From: Azolla caroliniana | Lineage: Eukaryota > Polypodiophyta | Reading direction: 5' to 3' | DNA: 64,000 nucleotides | NCBI GenBank assembly: GCA_043228905.1 | Contig: JBHGNT010000001.1 | Coordinates: 20,584,001-20,648,000, forward strand | In this document: positions 47,607 through 58,700 of the stretch, in pieces | Position numbering within the stretch: the first letter of the stretch is position 1 | Layout of the letters: every line of letters begins with the position of its first letter | Made by a program: the position numbers and the translations under genes | The notes under the pieces: model-generated | Database searches by the model: none | Told to the model about the DNA's origin: nothing | The model's input: the letters and a program-made list of their open reading frames with translations, nothing else

Positions 47607-48557
47607 CTACAATTGACCGGTTCTTCCTCTCAGCCACACTGTTTTGCTCCAGCGTGTATCTACAACTGAATTCGCGCTGAATTCCCATCTATTGCAGATA
47701 GCCATTGAATTGACTCGAAAAGTATTCTTTTCCGCCATCCGTCCTATTTCCATTTCCATGAACCCTTTGAGGTCCCGGAAACAGTCGAAGACTTCACTCT
47801 TCTTCTCGATGAGATAGATCCACGTATGTCGCGTAAAGTCGTCGATGAAGGAGACAAAATATCGACTCCCGCCAAGACTAACGTTTTGTGCCGGCCCCCA
47901 TACATCAGAATGTATCAAGTCGAGCTTGTTCCGGCTCCGGTTACACTCGTTAGGGAAAGGAAGTCGGTGTTGCTTCCCTAGCTGGCAAGCTTCACAAATT
48001 TGTGCCTTCTGGCCACTAAATTTGGGCAATCTGAACACCACCTGTTAAAATTGCAGGTCTTGAAGCCGTTGATAGTTGACGTGGGCTATCTGCTTGTGCC
48101 ATAAGTCGATATCCGACTCGACTTTTTGTCCTTTCGCGAAGATTACGGTGCCACCGTCACTAGAGTCGAGGATAAACATCCTCCCGTCTCTACGCCCTTG
48201 CGCAATAACTTGGCCTTCTTCCTCGATGAAGCACCCTAGATGCGTGAACCGGACCTGCATCCCCTGGTCGACGATTTGTCCGACCGACACCAAGTTCTTT
48301 GTGATTGTCAGGACGTGTAACACGTTCATGAGTTTCCCTTTCTGCCTAACATGGCTCAAGGGAACTTCACCGACATTCGCGATCAGATGCAGAGTGTCGT
48401 CTCCGGTTGCGACTACTCCCGGTTGCATCGGTTTTTCTAGGTACGAGAACCACTCCTTGTGGCACGTCCTGTGGTTTGACACGCCGGAGTCGACGTACCA
48501 CACCTCGTCCGACTTCGGGGTGATCTTCTTCATCGATTTTGCTTCGTGTCTCGTCAT
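47607..48557 (-). pseudogene. copia E protease and integrase N-terminal part
   Basis: The frame 48557-48045 carries the protease loop WYVDSGVSNH (DSG) and the pre-integrase GAG_pre domain ending DLWHKQIAHVNYQRLQDLQF, then a TAA. The frame 48041-47607 carries CEACQLGKQHRLPF, LDLIHSDVWGP (first Asp) and FIDDFTRHTWIYL. After FMEMEIGR the frame is lost, so the second Asp and the Glu of the DDE triad lie in shifted frames around 47600-47720. Confidence 0.88.
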
Positions 48558-48610
48558 GAAGACTGACCCTTTTTGGCTCCTCCGGCGTAGTGCGATCGTT
48601 GCCGATTACC

Positions 48611-49504
48611 CTAGTCTGTCTGTCTGGAACCTGATCCGGACCCGGTTCTCTCCGAATCGGCGCGCTTTTTCCAGCACTTGCTCTCCCTATGGCCTTTCTT
48701 GCCACAATACCAACATTCCGTGGCGGATTTCCCTTGCCGGTTCTCGTCACCTCGACTCCCCTTGTTTCCGAAGGGTCTGGAATTGCTGTCTGCATCACTT
48801 TGGTGCCTTCTTCCTTGATCCCGTCGGTTGCCTCCATTGTGCACTAACTCGCCTCATCCGACACGAGCACAGGGCCTATCTCCCTCCGTGTACAACATCT
48901 TACTGTCGGCATGCGTGCTTGTTGACGCACCGGCATGGTTCTCCTTTATAAGGAGCATCGACTGTAGGTCGAAAAATGACGGCGTATTCTCCCGTGTACA
49001 CACAATAGTTCGGAATGCTCCGAACTTCGACGCCAATCCCTCGAGACAGATCTGCACCATCTAGCCTTCCTCGACGTTCACATCGATGGAGGCTAAAGAG
49101 TCACATATATCTTTGATCTTCGAGGTGTAATCGGCCACCGACAAGTTGCGTTGTCGTAGGTTGCTAAGCTCCTGTCAGAGTTGAAGATACCTGGTTGTAG
49201 TGCTTGCGGCGAAAATCTTCTTCAGATTTCCCCAAGCATCCTTCGGCGTTTTCTCATCCCGAATGTAGCTTAGGAGCTGTTCGCCCACACAAGACACGAA
49301 GCAGTACAATACTCTGATCGCCGACTGTTCCCACGCCGGGAAATCTTTGTGTGTCGATTCAGGTGCTGTGTCATTTGCTCCGTCGACATAGCTCCAGCAA
49401 CCGTGCCCGAGCAGGTACTGGTGCATCTTTTAGGACCAAGATGCGTAGTTGTTTCTGTCGAGCTTCTCCGTCGGAAGCGAGCTAGCCATGCCTCTATCCA
49501 TCGG
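48611..49504 (-). pseudogene. copia E gag
   Basis: Reading minus from about 49504 (MASSLPTEKLDRNNYASW), an in-frame TAA at ~49427, then a UBN2-type gag core (WEQSAIRVLYCFVSCVGEQLLSYI, WGNLKKIF), another stop at 49061, and the nucleocapsid segment with zinc knuckle CWYCGKKGHRESKC at ~48690-48730. Several stops break the frame. Confidence 0.85.
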
Positions 49505-49567
49505 TTTTACCTGTTCTTCTTGGTTGGTTTTTCTTTTCAAGCTATGTTAGGTGCAGAGGTTCTCAAC

Positions 49568-49585
49568 CCTCTCGTTCTAATACCA
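49568..49585 (-). other. copia E primer-binding site, tRNA-iMet-like
   Basis: On the minus strand TGGTATTAGAACGAGAGG directly follows the LTR end (...TTTTACA). The first 10 bases fit the tRNA-iMet site TGGTATCAGAGC with one change. Confidence 0.75.
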
Positions 49586-49773
49586 TGTAAAAGAATAGCG
49601 TGCGGAAGCAAGTAGGAAACCGAACACCGAGAATATGCAGATTTAATGGAAAGCTTGAAAGTACACAATACGCGGGAGAGACAGAGAGAGAGAATACACA
49701 GAAACTCAATTAAAAAATAATACTCAATCTGTACATACATCGTGCTTAGTGAGCACCTTTTATACAAGTCCAT
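49586..49773 (-). repeat. 5' LTR of copia E, truncated
   Basis: It matches the first ~185 bp of the 3' LTR (TGTAAAAGAATA...TTTATACAAGTCCATA) and then changes abruptly to unrelated AT-rich DNA. Confidence 0.85.
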
Positions 49774-50531
49774 ATGTTTATGAAAACCAGACCAACAAAT
49801 ACGAAAACCAGAACTCACCAGATTGAAGAGAATGAAGGTTGGGTATGTTTATGTTGACAATGCAACACACAGTTCTTTGTTTCTATTGTTGTTACTGCTA
49901 GTGCTACTAGTATAGATCACCAATTTAAAGTTTTGCGATATAGTAGGAATCGACAATGGTTGGGTTTCGGCTTAACTGGTTTGAGAGTTTTCAAACTTGT
50001 ACCGAACCGACTCCTAATTGGTCAAGGCTTAACTAGTTAATCATAAACCGGTTTATCCAAACCAATTAAGCCTTCACCGGTTTAGCCCAAAACAATTCGG
50101 TTCGGCGTGAACCATCACAAACCAAGCTCAGACCGGTTAAGGAAGCTCAAGCCTAAGTCGAACCGAACCACTAAACCATTTACGGCTTGAGGCGAGCCTC
50201 TACCGACTTCTAGCTCAAAGTATATATAGTGTTACGAAGCTCTAATCAAGGGCTTTCCAACACACACTTATCTTTGTGCAAAATTTTCTGACAGTGGCAA
50301 AAACAAGCTTTCCTTTTCTTCTTCTTCTTTTTGTAGTGTCCCTAAACATGGCCAATCCAAAACCAACACCAACATGATTCTTTAAATCTATTTAAATCTT
50401 AGTTAGCTCTAAGAAGCTTGCAATAAAACCTTCTTATGAACATAATTAAGTATTAATGCTAATTAATTATAGTTTTGGCTTCATATCTCTTCTCCGCACC
50501 GTGTTTTGAGACCCCCCCCCCCTCCCCTCCC
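49774..50531. other. low-copy AT-rich DNA, possible old promoter region
   Basis: No LTR element or ORF is recognised. The part 49995-50190 is dense in AACCGGTT and GGTTTA-type short repeats. TATATATAG at about 50221 is followed by CACACTTATCTTTG. Before chromovirus K inserted, this region was contiguous with the 5' leader of the host gene at 55480, so it may hold that gene's former promoter. A C-rich run (50511-50531) ends at the K insertion site. Confidence 0.4.
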
Positions 50532-51118
50532 TGTAACACATACGATGTGTTGAGGGGTTCCATGATTGGAACCACAACACCCCACCTCGACGGATTGAGG
50601 TGAGGGCCTTTCTCGACGGATAGAGAAGGCGCCCATGACTCGAGGTAAGAGTCATGGCCTTCTAAGTCTTCTCGATGGATGGAGAAGACACCCATGACTC
50701 AAGGTGTGAGCATGGGGCTTATGGTACATGTACCATTCCCAAGGTAAGGTGCACATGGGGAATGTGACATCTAGTGCATTTAATACCATAGTACTCAAGT
50801 ACCTAAGTGGGGAAAGGGAATCTCCCTAGGCATTTGAATAATCTTTAAATGAAGTCAACTACCTATGTGGAAGAAGGGAATCTCCCTAATGACTTCTATT
50901 AAATACCATTATGACGGATGTAAGGTACTTATGTACTATATGGGAAAACTTATGAGAGAAAAGGAGGATCTTGTATATAAGTTGGACAGAGGGTGGTTGG
51001 GAGGAGTTCAACATATCCAAGTTCTCTCCCTTAATTATATTTTCCCTTAGTCAAAAAAACGTAGACACGCGAGTTCGAATCCAATCGGCGATCCACCCTT
51101 ATCGCGAAATTTCGGTGG
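50532..51118 (+). repeat. 5' LTR of chromovirus K
   Basis: It begins TGTAACACATACG; a TATA-like TGTATATAAG lies near 50971. It lacks the terminal TGTTACA present in the 3' LTR and joins gag codons directly. Confidence 0.9.
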
Positions 51119-51602
51119 ATTGGCATTCTCAAGGTGGCTCTTCCGATGGCAAAGACAAAGAAAAGAGGGGTCCTCCAAATTTGAAGGCACACAATACTCG
51201 TCCCTTCAAGAAGGTGGCTTATAATTCTCAAGGAGGTGGATCTCGACCCCCCATCAATGGCCAAAATGTTGCAAAGAAGTTTCCTTCCGCGAAGACCACG
51301 AATGTGAATTCCTTCAAGCCTAAGGATGTTGCCGTGAAAAGGAAGCTTGAATGTTTCATTTGCCAAGGTGACCATTTCGCGAGAGATTGCCCTCTCAAAG
51401 GCCAACTCCACTCACTTGTTAAGGCTTTGGATGACGACGTGAACGATCGAACCATGGGGCACATCAAGCGTTTGTGTGCAGTTCGTGAGGTAAAGAGTGA
51501 GCATTCATTACTTTATGTTAGTGCTCTAATCAATGGTCGTTTGTGTCAAGCGATGGTGGATACGGGTGCGTCTCACGAATTCATGACGCGACCCTCGCCA
51601 AA
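51119..51602 (+). pseudogene. chromovirus K gag tail and protease start
   Basis: The frame holds a Lys/Gly-rich linker, a zinc knuckle CFICQGDHFARDC (~51351-51392) and the protease loop CQAMVDTGASHEFMT (~51545-51590). A single-base shift near 51585-51600 moves the rest of protease into the frame of the following long ORF. The gag core is deleted. Confidence 0.85.
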
Positions 51603-54600
51603 GCGTGTGGGCTACGTATGGAGATGAATTCCAAGGGCACTTGGAAGACCGTCAATGGAAAGGAGGAGCAAGTGGGGCGGATTGCTCCTAATGTTGTGGT
51701 TACTATTGGAGAGGTGACCGTGCGTGTTGAATTTAGCATCGTCGAGATGGACGATTTTGATGTGGTTTTAGGTCAATCTTGGGCGAGATTGGCGCGCACA
51801 CTACCCTACCCTTTTGGTGAGCAAGTTCTATTTTTGCAAGATAAACTTCATGTTGTAAAAGCTTCCTCTTCTCGCCCTAACCCCCTCCCAAAAATTCTCT
51901 CCTCCATGCAACTCAAGAAGGTAGCCCGAAAGGGTTGCCTTATGGTAGACACTATATTTAAGGATACTAATGATCTCGGTTATGCCATGCCCGTAAGGGG
52001 TATTCATCCTAACATGATGGTTTTGTTAGATAGGTTTCAAGACGTCATGCCCAACGCTTTACCAAAGGAGTTGCCTCCAAAAAGAGAGGTTGATCATCGC
52101 ATCGAGGTGGTGCCGGGATGCACTCCTCCCGTGAAGAGTCCTTATCGCTTAAGCATTGCCGAGAATGCGGAATTAAAGCATCAACTTAACGAGCTATTAG
52201 AGGCGGGATTCATACGCCCTTCTAGATCTCCTTATGGTGCCCCGGTGCTCTTCGTCAAGAAGAAGGATGGAAGCTTGAGAATGTGCGTCGATTATCGAGC
52301 ATTGAACAAGCTCACCATCAAGAATCACTACCCTCTCCCCAACCTTCGAGAGATGTTCGACCAACTAGGGATGGCGCGGTACTTCACCAAGATGGATCTT
52401 CGTTCGGGATACTATCAAGTGAGGATCGCCGAAGGTGATGTGGAGAAAACCGCCATGCGAACACGATATGGCTCATATGAGTGGCTCGTAATGTCGATGG
52501 GCTTAACCAATGCCGTAGCAACCTTTAGTACACTCATGAATCAAGTGTTTGGGCTGGAGCTCGACAAATGCATTGTGGTCTACCTCGACGACTTGCTTGT
52601 CTTTAGCCCTACTTGGGACCAACACTTGAAGGATGTTGAGATGGCTCTCCAAAGATTAAGGGAGAACCATCTCTATGTGAAGAAATCCAAATGCGACTTT
52701 GGTGTGGAAGTAGTGTACTTCCTCGGCTTCAAAATAGCTCGTGGTGAGCTACAACCCGAAGAGGAAAAGCTTCGTGCAATCAAGGAATGGCCTACTCCGC
52801 GTTCAGTAACGGATGTCCGTTCTTTCCTTGGTTTGGCTTCCTTCTACCGTGTGTTTATTGATGGTTTTGCTCGACTCTCTACTCCTCTTTCTAACCTTAC
52901 TAAAAGTGGGAAAAAGTGGTTTTGGTGTGACAAGTGTGCTTGTGCTTTTGATGCCTTAAAAGAGGCATTGTGCACGGCGCCATGCTTGGCGCTACCCGAC
53001 TTTGACAAGCCCTTTGAGCTTCATACCGATGCATCCGATTATGCCATGGGTGGAGTGCTCATGCAAGAAGGAAGGCCGGTGGCATTTGAGAGCAAGAAGC
53101 TCATGGATCGGGAGACGCAATACCCCACCCATGAGAAGGAGATGGCGGCCATCGTCCATTGTCTTCGTACATGGAGGCATTACTTGATGGGGAGGCACTT
53201 CACCGTCCACACGGATAACATCACATCAACGTACTTTGCTTCACAACCAAAACTCACCGCAAAGCAAGCTCGGTGGCAAGACTTCCTTGCCGGTTATGAT
53301 TTTGACCTCAAGTACAAGCCCGGAAAGCAAAATGTGGTAGCCAATGCTCTTAGTCGAAGGGCCCATTTGGTGGTCATGCATGTGGTGGTTGATACTAATA
53401 TGTTGCCAACCCTCAAGAGTGCATATCATGGTGATGAATATGCACAAAAGTGTCTTCGTTCGTTTGCTAATGGTGAAAAGGTGACCCACCTATCTCTCAA
53501 AGATGGGGTGATCTACTTCAAGCAACAAAGACTCTATGTACCTCAAGTAGTGAGGAAAGAAGTAATGTATGAGTGTCATGACACATTGTGGGCCGGACAC
53601 CCCGGTGGGAATAAAACCATGGAAATGTTGACTCGTAGGTACTTTTGGCCACGCATGGACCAAGAAGTTCAAGCCTATGTGAGAGGATGCCAAGTGTGCC
53701 AACAAGACAAAGCCGAAAGATGCAAGCCCGCGGGATTGCTTAAACCCTTAAGCATCCCGAATCAACCATGGGAATCCCTTAGCATGGACTTCATAATAAG
53801 CTTGCCGGAGAGCCAAAACTACACGGGTATCTCCATCGTCGTGGATCGACTTATGAAGTATGCTCACTTTGTGGCCTATGAAAGCCCCGCGAATGCCGAG
53901 TATGTGGCAAAACTTTTCTTTGCCAATGTATTCAAATACCACGGTCTCCCAAGAGAGATTATTAGCGATCGTGATAGCCGCTTCACTGGTAAATTTTGGT
54001 CCACACTTTTTGCTTTGATGGGTACTAACCTCAAGTTTAGTAGTTCCTATCACCCACAAACGGATGGTCAAACGGAGAGGACTAATCAAATATTGGAGGA
54101 TTACCTTCGCCATTATGTTAGCTTGGATCAAAAGGATTGGTCCCAATACCTTGACATAGCGGAGTTCTCCTACAACCTCCATAAGCAAGATTCCACGGGA
54201 TTTAGTCCCTTTGAACCCAATTATGGGTTCCAACCTTTGTCTCCCGGAGACCTTATGGCGTTACCCTTAGCTAGCATTGTTCCAAGTGCCAACATCACAA
54301 TGAATAGGTGGTCCACTCGCCTCAACCAAACTAAGGAGGCTATGGAGAAGGCTCAAGCTCGGTACAAGAAATATGCTGACCTCAAACGTAGGCATGAAGA
54401 ATATGAAGTGGGTAACTTAGTGTTCGTCAAGTTGGATAGCGAACAATTTATTCTTCCAAAGGGTATCACTCCAAAGCTTGCTCGACGGTACGATGGTCCC
54501 TTTCCCATCATCGAGAAATTATCTCCTTTGACTTACAAAGTCAAGCTACCGGAACACATGGGTGTGCATCCGGTGTTTCACATTTCCTTGCTCACGAGGA

Positions 54601-54890
54601 GCTACATGGATGAAAACCATGAGGAAATGGCGGTTCGAAGGGGTCCCTCTTTGATGATTGACAAAGGTAGCGACTACGTCTTGGAGGCCAACCTTCGTCA
54701 TCGGGATCGACCAAACCAAAATGGGCCTAATAGGCTCTACTATTGCCAATGGAAAGGCAAACCCACGGAAGAGAACTCGTGGCAACAAGGCGCAACCCTG
54801 TGGCAATTTGAAGATGTGGTTAATGCATACAACTCCCATCACCCTTTTAAAATGAAGAGGGGACGCCTTCTTCAAAGGGGGGAATTGTAA
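51543..54890 (+). CDS. chromovirus K pol with chromodomain
   Basis: 1115 codons as opened; true homology starts at about 51594. Protease second half (DFDVVLGQSWA, ~75-85). RT ~190-400 with VKKKDGSLRMCVDYRALN and active site VVYLDDLLVFS (~345). RNase H ~490-610 (HTDASDYAMGGVL, YPTHEKEMAAIVHCL). Integrase zinc region ~677-718, then catalytic D (SMDFIISLP, ~746), D (ISDRDSRFTG, ~808) and E (TDGQTERTNQ, ~845), and the GPF module. The chromodomain (~1044-1103) contains LYYCQWKGKPTEENSWQQ and ALWQF-like TLWQFEDVV. The stop codon TAA is formed by the first bases of the 3' LTR. The polymerase and integrase look intact. Confidence 0.92.
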   Translation: MSSDGGYGCVSRIHDATLAKACGLRMEMNSKGTWKTVNGKEEQVGRIAPNVVVTIGEVTVRVEFSIVEMDDFDVVLGQSWARLARTLPYPFGEQVLFLQDKLHVVKASSSRPNPLPKILSSMQLKKVARKGCLMVDTIFKDTNDLGYAMPVRGIHPNMMVLLDRFQDVMPNALPKELPPKREVDHRIEVVPGCTPPVKSPYRLSIAENAELKHQLNELLEAGFIRPSRSPYGAPVLFVKKKDGSLRMCVDYRALNKLTIKNHYPLPNLREMFDQLGMARYFTKMDLRSGYYQVRIAEGDVEKTAMRTRYGSYEWLVMSMGLTNAVATFSTLMNQVFGLELDKCIVVYLDDLLVFSPTWDQHLKDVEMALQRLRENHLYVKKSKCDFGVEVVYFLGFKIARGELQPEEEKLRAIKEWPTPRSVTDVRSFLGLASFYRVFIDGFARLSTPLSNLTKSGKKWFWCDKCACAFDALKEALCTAPCLALPDFDKPFELHTDASDYAMGGVLMQEGRPVAFESKKLMDRETQYPTHEKEMAAIVHCLRTWRHYLMGRHFTVHTDNITSTYFASQPKLTAKQARWQDFLAGYDFDLKYKPGKQNVVANALSRRAHLVVMHVVVDTNMLPTLKSAYHGDEYAQKCLRSFANGEKVTHLSLKDGVIYFKQQRLYVPQVVRKEVMYECHDTLWAGHPGGNKTMEMLTRRYFWPRMDQEVQAYVRGCQVCQQDKAERCKPAGLLKPLSIPNQPWESLSMDFIISLPESQNYTGISIVVDRLMKYAHFVAYESPANAEYVAKLFFANVFKYHGLPREIISDRDSRFTGKFWSTLFALMGTNLKFSSSYHPQTDGQTERTNQILEDYLRHYVSLDQKDWSQYLDIAEFSYNLHKQDSTGFSPFEPNYGFQPLSPGDLMALPLASIVPSANITMNRWSTRLNQTKEAMEKAQARYKKYADLKRRHEEYEVGNLVFVKLDSEQFILPKGITPKLARRYDGPFPIIEKLSPLTYKVKLPEHMGVHPVFHISLLTRSYMDENHEEMAVRRGPSLMIDKGSDYVLEANLRHRDRPNQNGPNRLYYCQWKGKPTEENSWQQGATLWQFEDVVNAYNSHHPFKMKRGRLLQRGEL

Positions 54891-55479
54891 CACATCCGTT
54901 GTGTTGAGGGGTTCCATGATTGGAACCACAACACCCCACCTCGACGGATTGAGGTGAGGGCCTTTCTCGACGGATAGAGAAGGCGCCCATGACTCGAGGT
55001 AAGAGTCATGGCCTTCTAAGTCTTCTCGATGGATGGAGAAGACACCCATGACTCAAGGTGTGAGCATGGGGCTTATGGTACATGTACCATTCCCAAGGTA
55101 AGGTGCACATGGGGAATGTGACATCTAGTGCATTTAATACCATAGTACTCAAGTACCTAAGTGGGGAAAGGGAATCTCCCTAAGCATTTGAATAATCTTT
55201 AAATGAAGTCAACTACCTATGTGGAAGAAGGGAATCTCCCTAATGACTTCTATTAAATACCATTATGACGGATGTAAGGTACTTATGTACTATATGGGAA
55301 AACTTATGAGAGAAAAGGAGGATCTTATATATAAGTTGGACAGAGGGTGGTTGGGCGGAGTTCAACATATCCAGGTTCTCTCCCTTAATTATATTTTCCC
55401 TTAGTCAAAAAAACGTAGACACGCGAGTTCGAATCCAATCGGCGATCCACCCTTATCGCGAAATTTCGGTGGTGTTACA
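54886..55479 (+). repeat. 3' LTR of chromovirus K
   Basis: 594 bp, TGTAACAC...GTGTTACA. The preceding CAAAGGGGGGAAT serves as PPT and is also coding. Confidence 0.92.
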
Positions 55480-55708
55480 CTCCCCTCCCCCAATCCATGT
55501 TGTAGTAGGTTCATCGCACTATTTCTCCCTCTCTTCTTCCGGTACAACGGTACTCTCTCTCTCTCTCTCTCTCTCTCTCACAACACACACACACACATTC
55601 ATCTTCTGCCTCTTTTTGACTGTTTTATTTATATTAGAGCTTCTGCGTCCTCTTCACGAATGAAACATCTTTTTGCGTTGGGCAGCAGTAGAAGAAGAAG
55701 AAGAAGAC
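55480..55708 (+). promoter_or_regulatory. 5' leader of the host gene with CT/CA microsatellite
   Basis: A pyrimidine-rich leader carries a CT run (about 55552-55580) followed by ACACAC repeats, common in plant 5' UTRs. TATTTATATTAG at ~55625 might be a TATA box if transcription starts close to the ATG. The K element borders it directly on the left. Confidence 0.45.
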
Positions 55709-58700
55709 ATGCAATACCAATCTCGTAGAAACCTTGCGCTCAAGAAAGTCTCCCTATCACAGGTACATTTATTTCTACTTCTGTTTCATCATCATCATCA
55801 TCATCTTCTTCTTCTGTTCAATCCTCTTTTGTGTAAACCGCTTGATCTTCGTCTTCTTTTACAATCTCTACTACTACTAGCTACTACTAGCTACCACTTC
55901 TTCTTTTCTATGATGGAAAATAAAGTTATTATTCCTTCTTTCCTTTTTGAAAGCACTTTGATTGATTCTCTTTTTGTCTCTCTCCCGTCTTGTACTCGGG
56001 TATTTTTAGGCAGGAAATACAAACTTTGATGATGATGATGATATCAAGATATTTCTTTCCTTCCAAACTCGAAATTCTGTTTTTCAATTTTTTTTTCTAT
56101 CTTCTTGGTTACGTTAGGAACGGGAGGAAGCATTGCAGATCAACAGAGCTATAGAGGAGTCACTTCGGGAAGCAAGTAATAATGAAGAGGCTTTGTTTGA
56201 AGCAGAAAATCCTAAAAGTGGATCAAGAAACCCTAGAAAAGAAGAAGTTATCGATTCAGAAGATGACGTGCCATTCAAAACAGATGGAGTTTCCACGGAT
56301 TGTTTTCATACTAATCCTGGTCAACATCCATATAAAATAGTTCTACCAGAAGAAGAAGAAGAAGAAGAAGAAGTACCACGTCAGAAAAAACGAGTTTATA
56401 ATATTGAGGTAAATGATGGCCTGGTTATATTCATTTTATTCTAATTAACTTAATTCCTGTTCTAGACTTTACCTCTTCGTGAATGTAACTGATTAGAGAT
56501 TATGGAATGCCAAAAATACCACAACTTTGAAGGATTCCTTTGTAGCCCACACACAGAGATATACATTTACATATTCTACGCCGGATATTCCCTTCTTTTA
56601 TAATTTCATTGCATTATTATTTTTCATTTCAAATATTCCGGTGGTGCTTTTGTGATTGATGGGCATCCTAAACCCTCAAATAATTCTGTCACGGAACTAA
56701 CAAGGACTCGAAAGTGCCAGAAGTTTCGTAGTTTTTGAATGTGAGCATTAGACACATTTTCATACATTAACATATTCTACTCTGGATATTCCATTCTTTA
56801 TAATTTCATTGAATTATTACTTTTCCTTTCAAATATTCCGGCGGCGTTTTTGTGATTGATGGGCATTCAAAACCTTCAAATAATTCAAGTGTTACAAGAA
56901 ACAATGGTTTTTGTGGGTTCGAGGTTTTGTTTCAATAAATACAAAGTTTTATAGTACAAATTAAAATCCTATCTATATCTATGTCTATATCAATATTCAT
57001 ATTGGTTAAACCATAAGTTTTGTCTCTGTAATCAGTAATGAATTAGTTTGCACTGCAAGTGTTTTATTTGATTGTCAACAATTTGTTTGAGAGATTCACA
57101 TAATTTAAAAGTTAGTATTCTAGCAAGAGTGTACTCAACTTAGAGATAATTGTTACTTTTTATTAAATCCCATCTCTTTGCAAAGAAAAAAGCAATCGTT
57201 TGGTTCACTTGGCATTGGAATTTACGGGCAATCACTAAGCAAGCCAATAACAGATTGAAAGAATTCTTTGGTTTTGATTTGAAAATCCAATGGTCATTAA
57301 CCAAGCCAAAAGATTGTGCAATTTTACTAAATGGTTTATATTGTGCATTTACGTTCATTTGTGTAAGCAAGAGATCAAGACAACCAATGAGGATCTGGAA
57401 TGTTCATGTGAAGAAGAAGATGAGGATGGCGATAATGTGGATGATACTACAGAAAATGAAAGTTCTGATATTTCTGAGAACTTGAGAGCAAAGAGGAAAA
57501 GAGTATCTATAACTAAGAAGTGCAGAGACAGGGTGGTTGTGAAAGAAATCAAGCGAGTTCTAGTGCCTCAAGTGAAGGTCCTTATTTATTTTCTCAGTTA
57601 ACGTGATCTTTGATTGTCATGGTCATTGAAATCTAGTAATGTTTGTGATTTAATTTTTATCATCTGCATATCTGGAAATCCTTAGAAAGCTCACAATGTA
57701 AGAACGACTTCAAGAGGAAGCCCAGTGTCATCTGATCCAGGTAATATTATCAAATCAGTCATGCAAGTGACAACGTCAGAAAAGACCCAGAAAGAGAAAG
57801 TAAGTCTTTTATCATCTCTCTAATGAGTTTCGAGTGTAGATTAGTAAATAGAATTGAAGAAGTAAATAGTGACTGAATCCTTAAATTTGTTGAAAGTAAG
57901 GTTAATCCTGTAAAGTTTTCCAATATTTAGCTATCTGAATGCTATCTGTATTTCTTTAATTTGTTGCAAATAGCCAATTTTTTTCTCAAAATCCTTGAAA
58001 AACTGCAGATTTTGCATTGTTCAGAAAATGTAAGCTGTATTTATGTAAGAGCTTGTGACTTTTGCATGGCGAATATCACAATCTCAATATTTATCTTTAT
58101 ATGGAAAAGTGAAAAATCCTTAATGACTTGAATAAAGATTATTTTTTCTCATTTGAACTCAAGATTGTGTTTCCGAGGTAAAATGTAGAAACTTTTGTTG
58201 TTAAGAGTCCTCACACGGTGAGGTTGGTGGGAGCAAATGTTGAGGTTTTTGATGCAAGTCCTTGTTGCATCAAGAAATTGATGGGCAAAAACGTGAGGGT
58301 TTTTATATAAGAGACCATGTTGCATAGTGAGACTTGTGGGGGAAAAAGTTGACGATTTTGTTGTAAAAGACTTCGTCAGAGTGGGAGATTGGTGGGAATA
58401 AATGTAGAGGATTTGATGGGGTCATATCAAAGGATTATCCTATGATGTGCTATCATTACATATTCATGGGAAAAATCCAGATTTTGATGACATAACAAAT
58501 CGAAATAATAACGTATATCCATTATGCGTTCAGGACAAAAACTCTAGAGAAACAAAGGAAACCGGAAAGAGTGCAGAAATATATACAACGAAATGCCAAG
58601 GTACATAAATATGTTTGTATATATGTATATGTCAACATATATATATATATAATCATTTTGAGAGGGTTCAAATCCTCATAATTAATATTTCCAGGATCTA

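Larger units (their letters stand above)
34091..49773 (-). mobile_element. Ty1/copia element E, split by gypsy element D
   Basis: This minus-strand copia has its 3' LTR at 34091-34494 and RNase H end at 34990-35333. After the 10.2-kb insertion D, the rest of RNase H, RT, integrase, protease and gag run from 45552 to about 49504, then PBS and a 5' LTR truncated at about 49773. Without D it is about 5.5 kb. It is damaged by stops and frameshifts and is a different copia lineage from A/B/H. Confidence 0.9.
50532..55479 (+). mobile_element. chromovirus K (Ty3/gypsy, Galadriel-like, tentative)
   Basis: 5' LTR 50532-51118, gag tail, protease, RT, RNase H, integrase, chromodomain, 3' LTR 54886-55479. 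The full LTR has 8-bp inverted ends TGTAACAC...GTGTTACA. The TSD CTCCC (50527-50531, 55480-55484) is perfect but lies in C-rich sequence. The two LTRs show about six differences. A deletion removed the last 7 bases of the 5' LTR, the PBS and most of gag, so it cannot move by itself. Confidence 0.92.

Noticed and set aside
55673-56029. Intronless 118-codon frame beginning MRWAAVEEEEED
   Set aside because: Its start is a TTG and it runs through a good splice donor (55763) into intron sequence; exon 1 from the ATG at 55709 is better.
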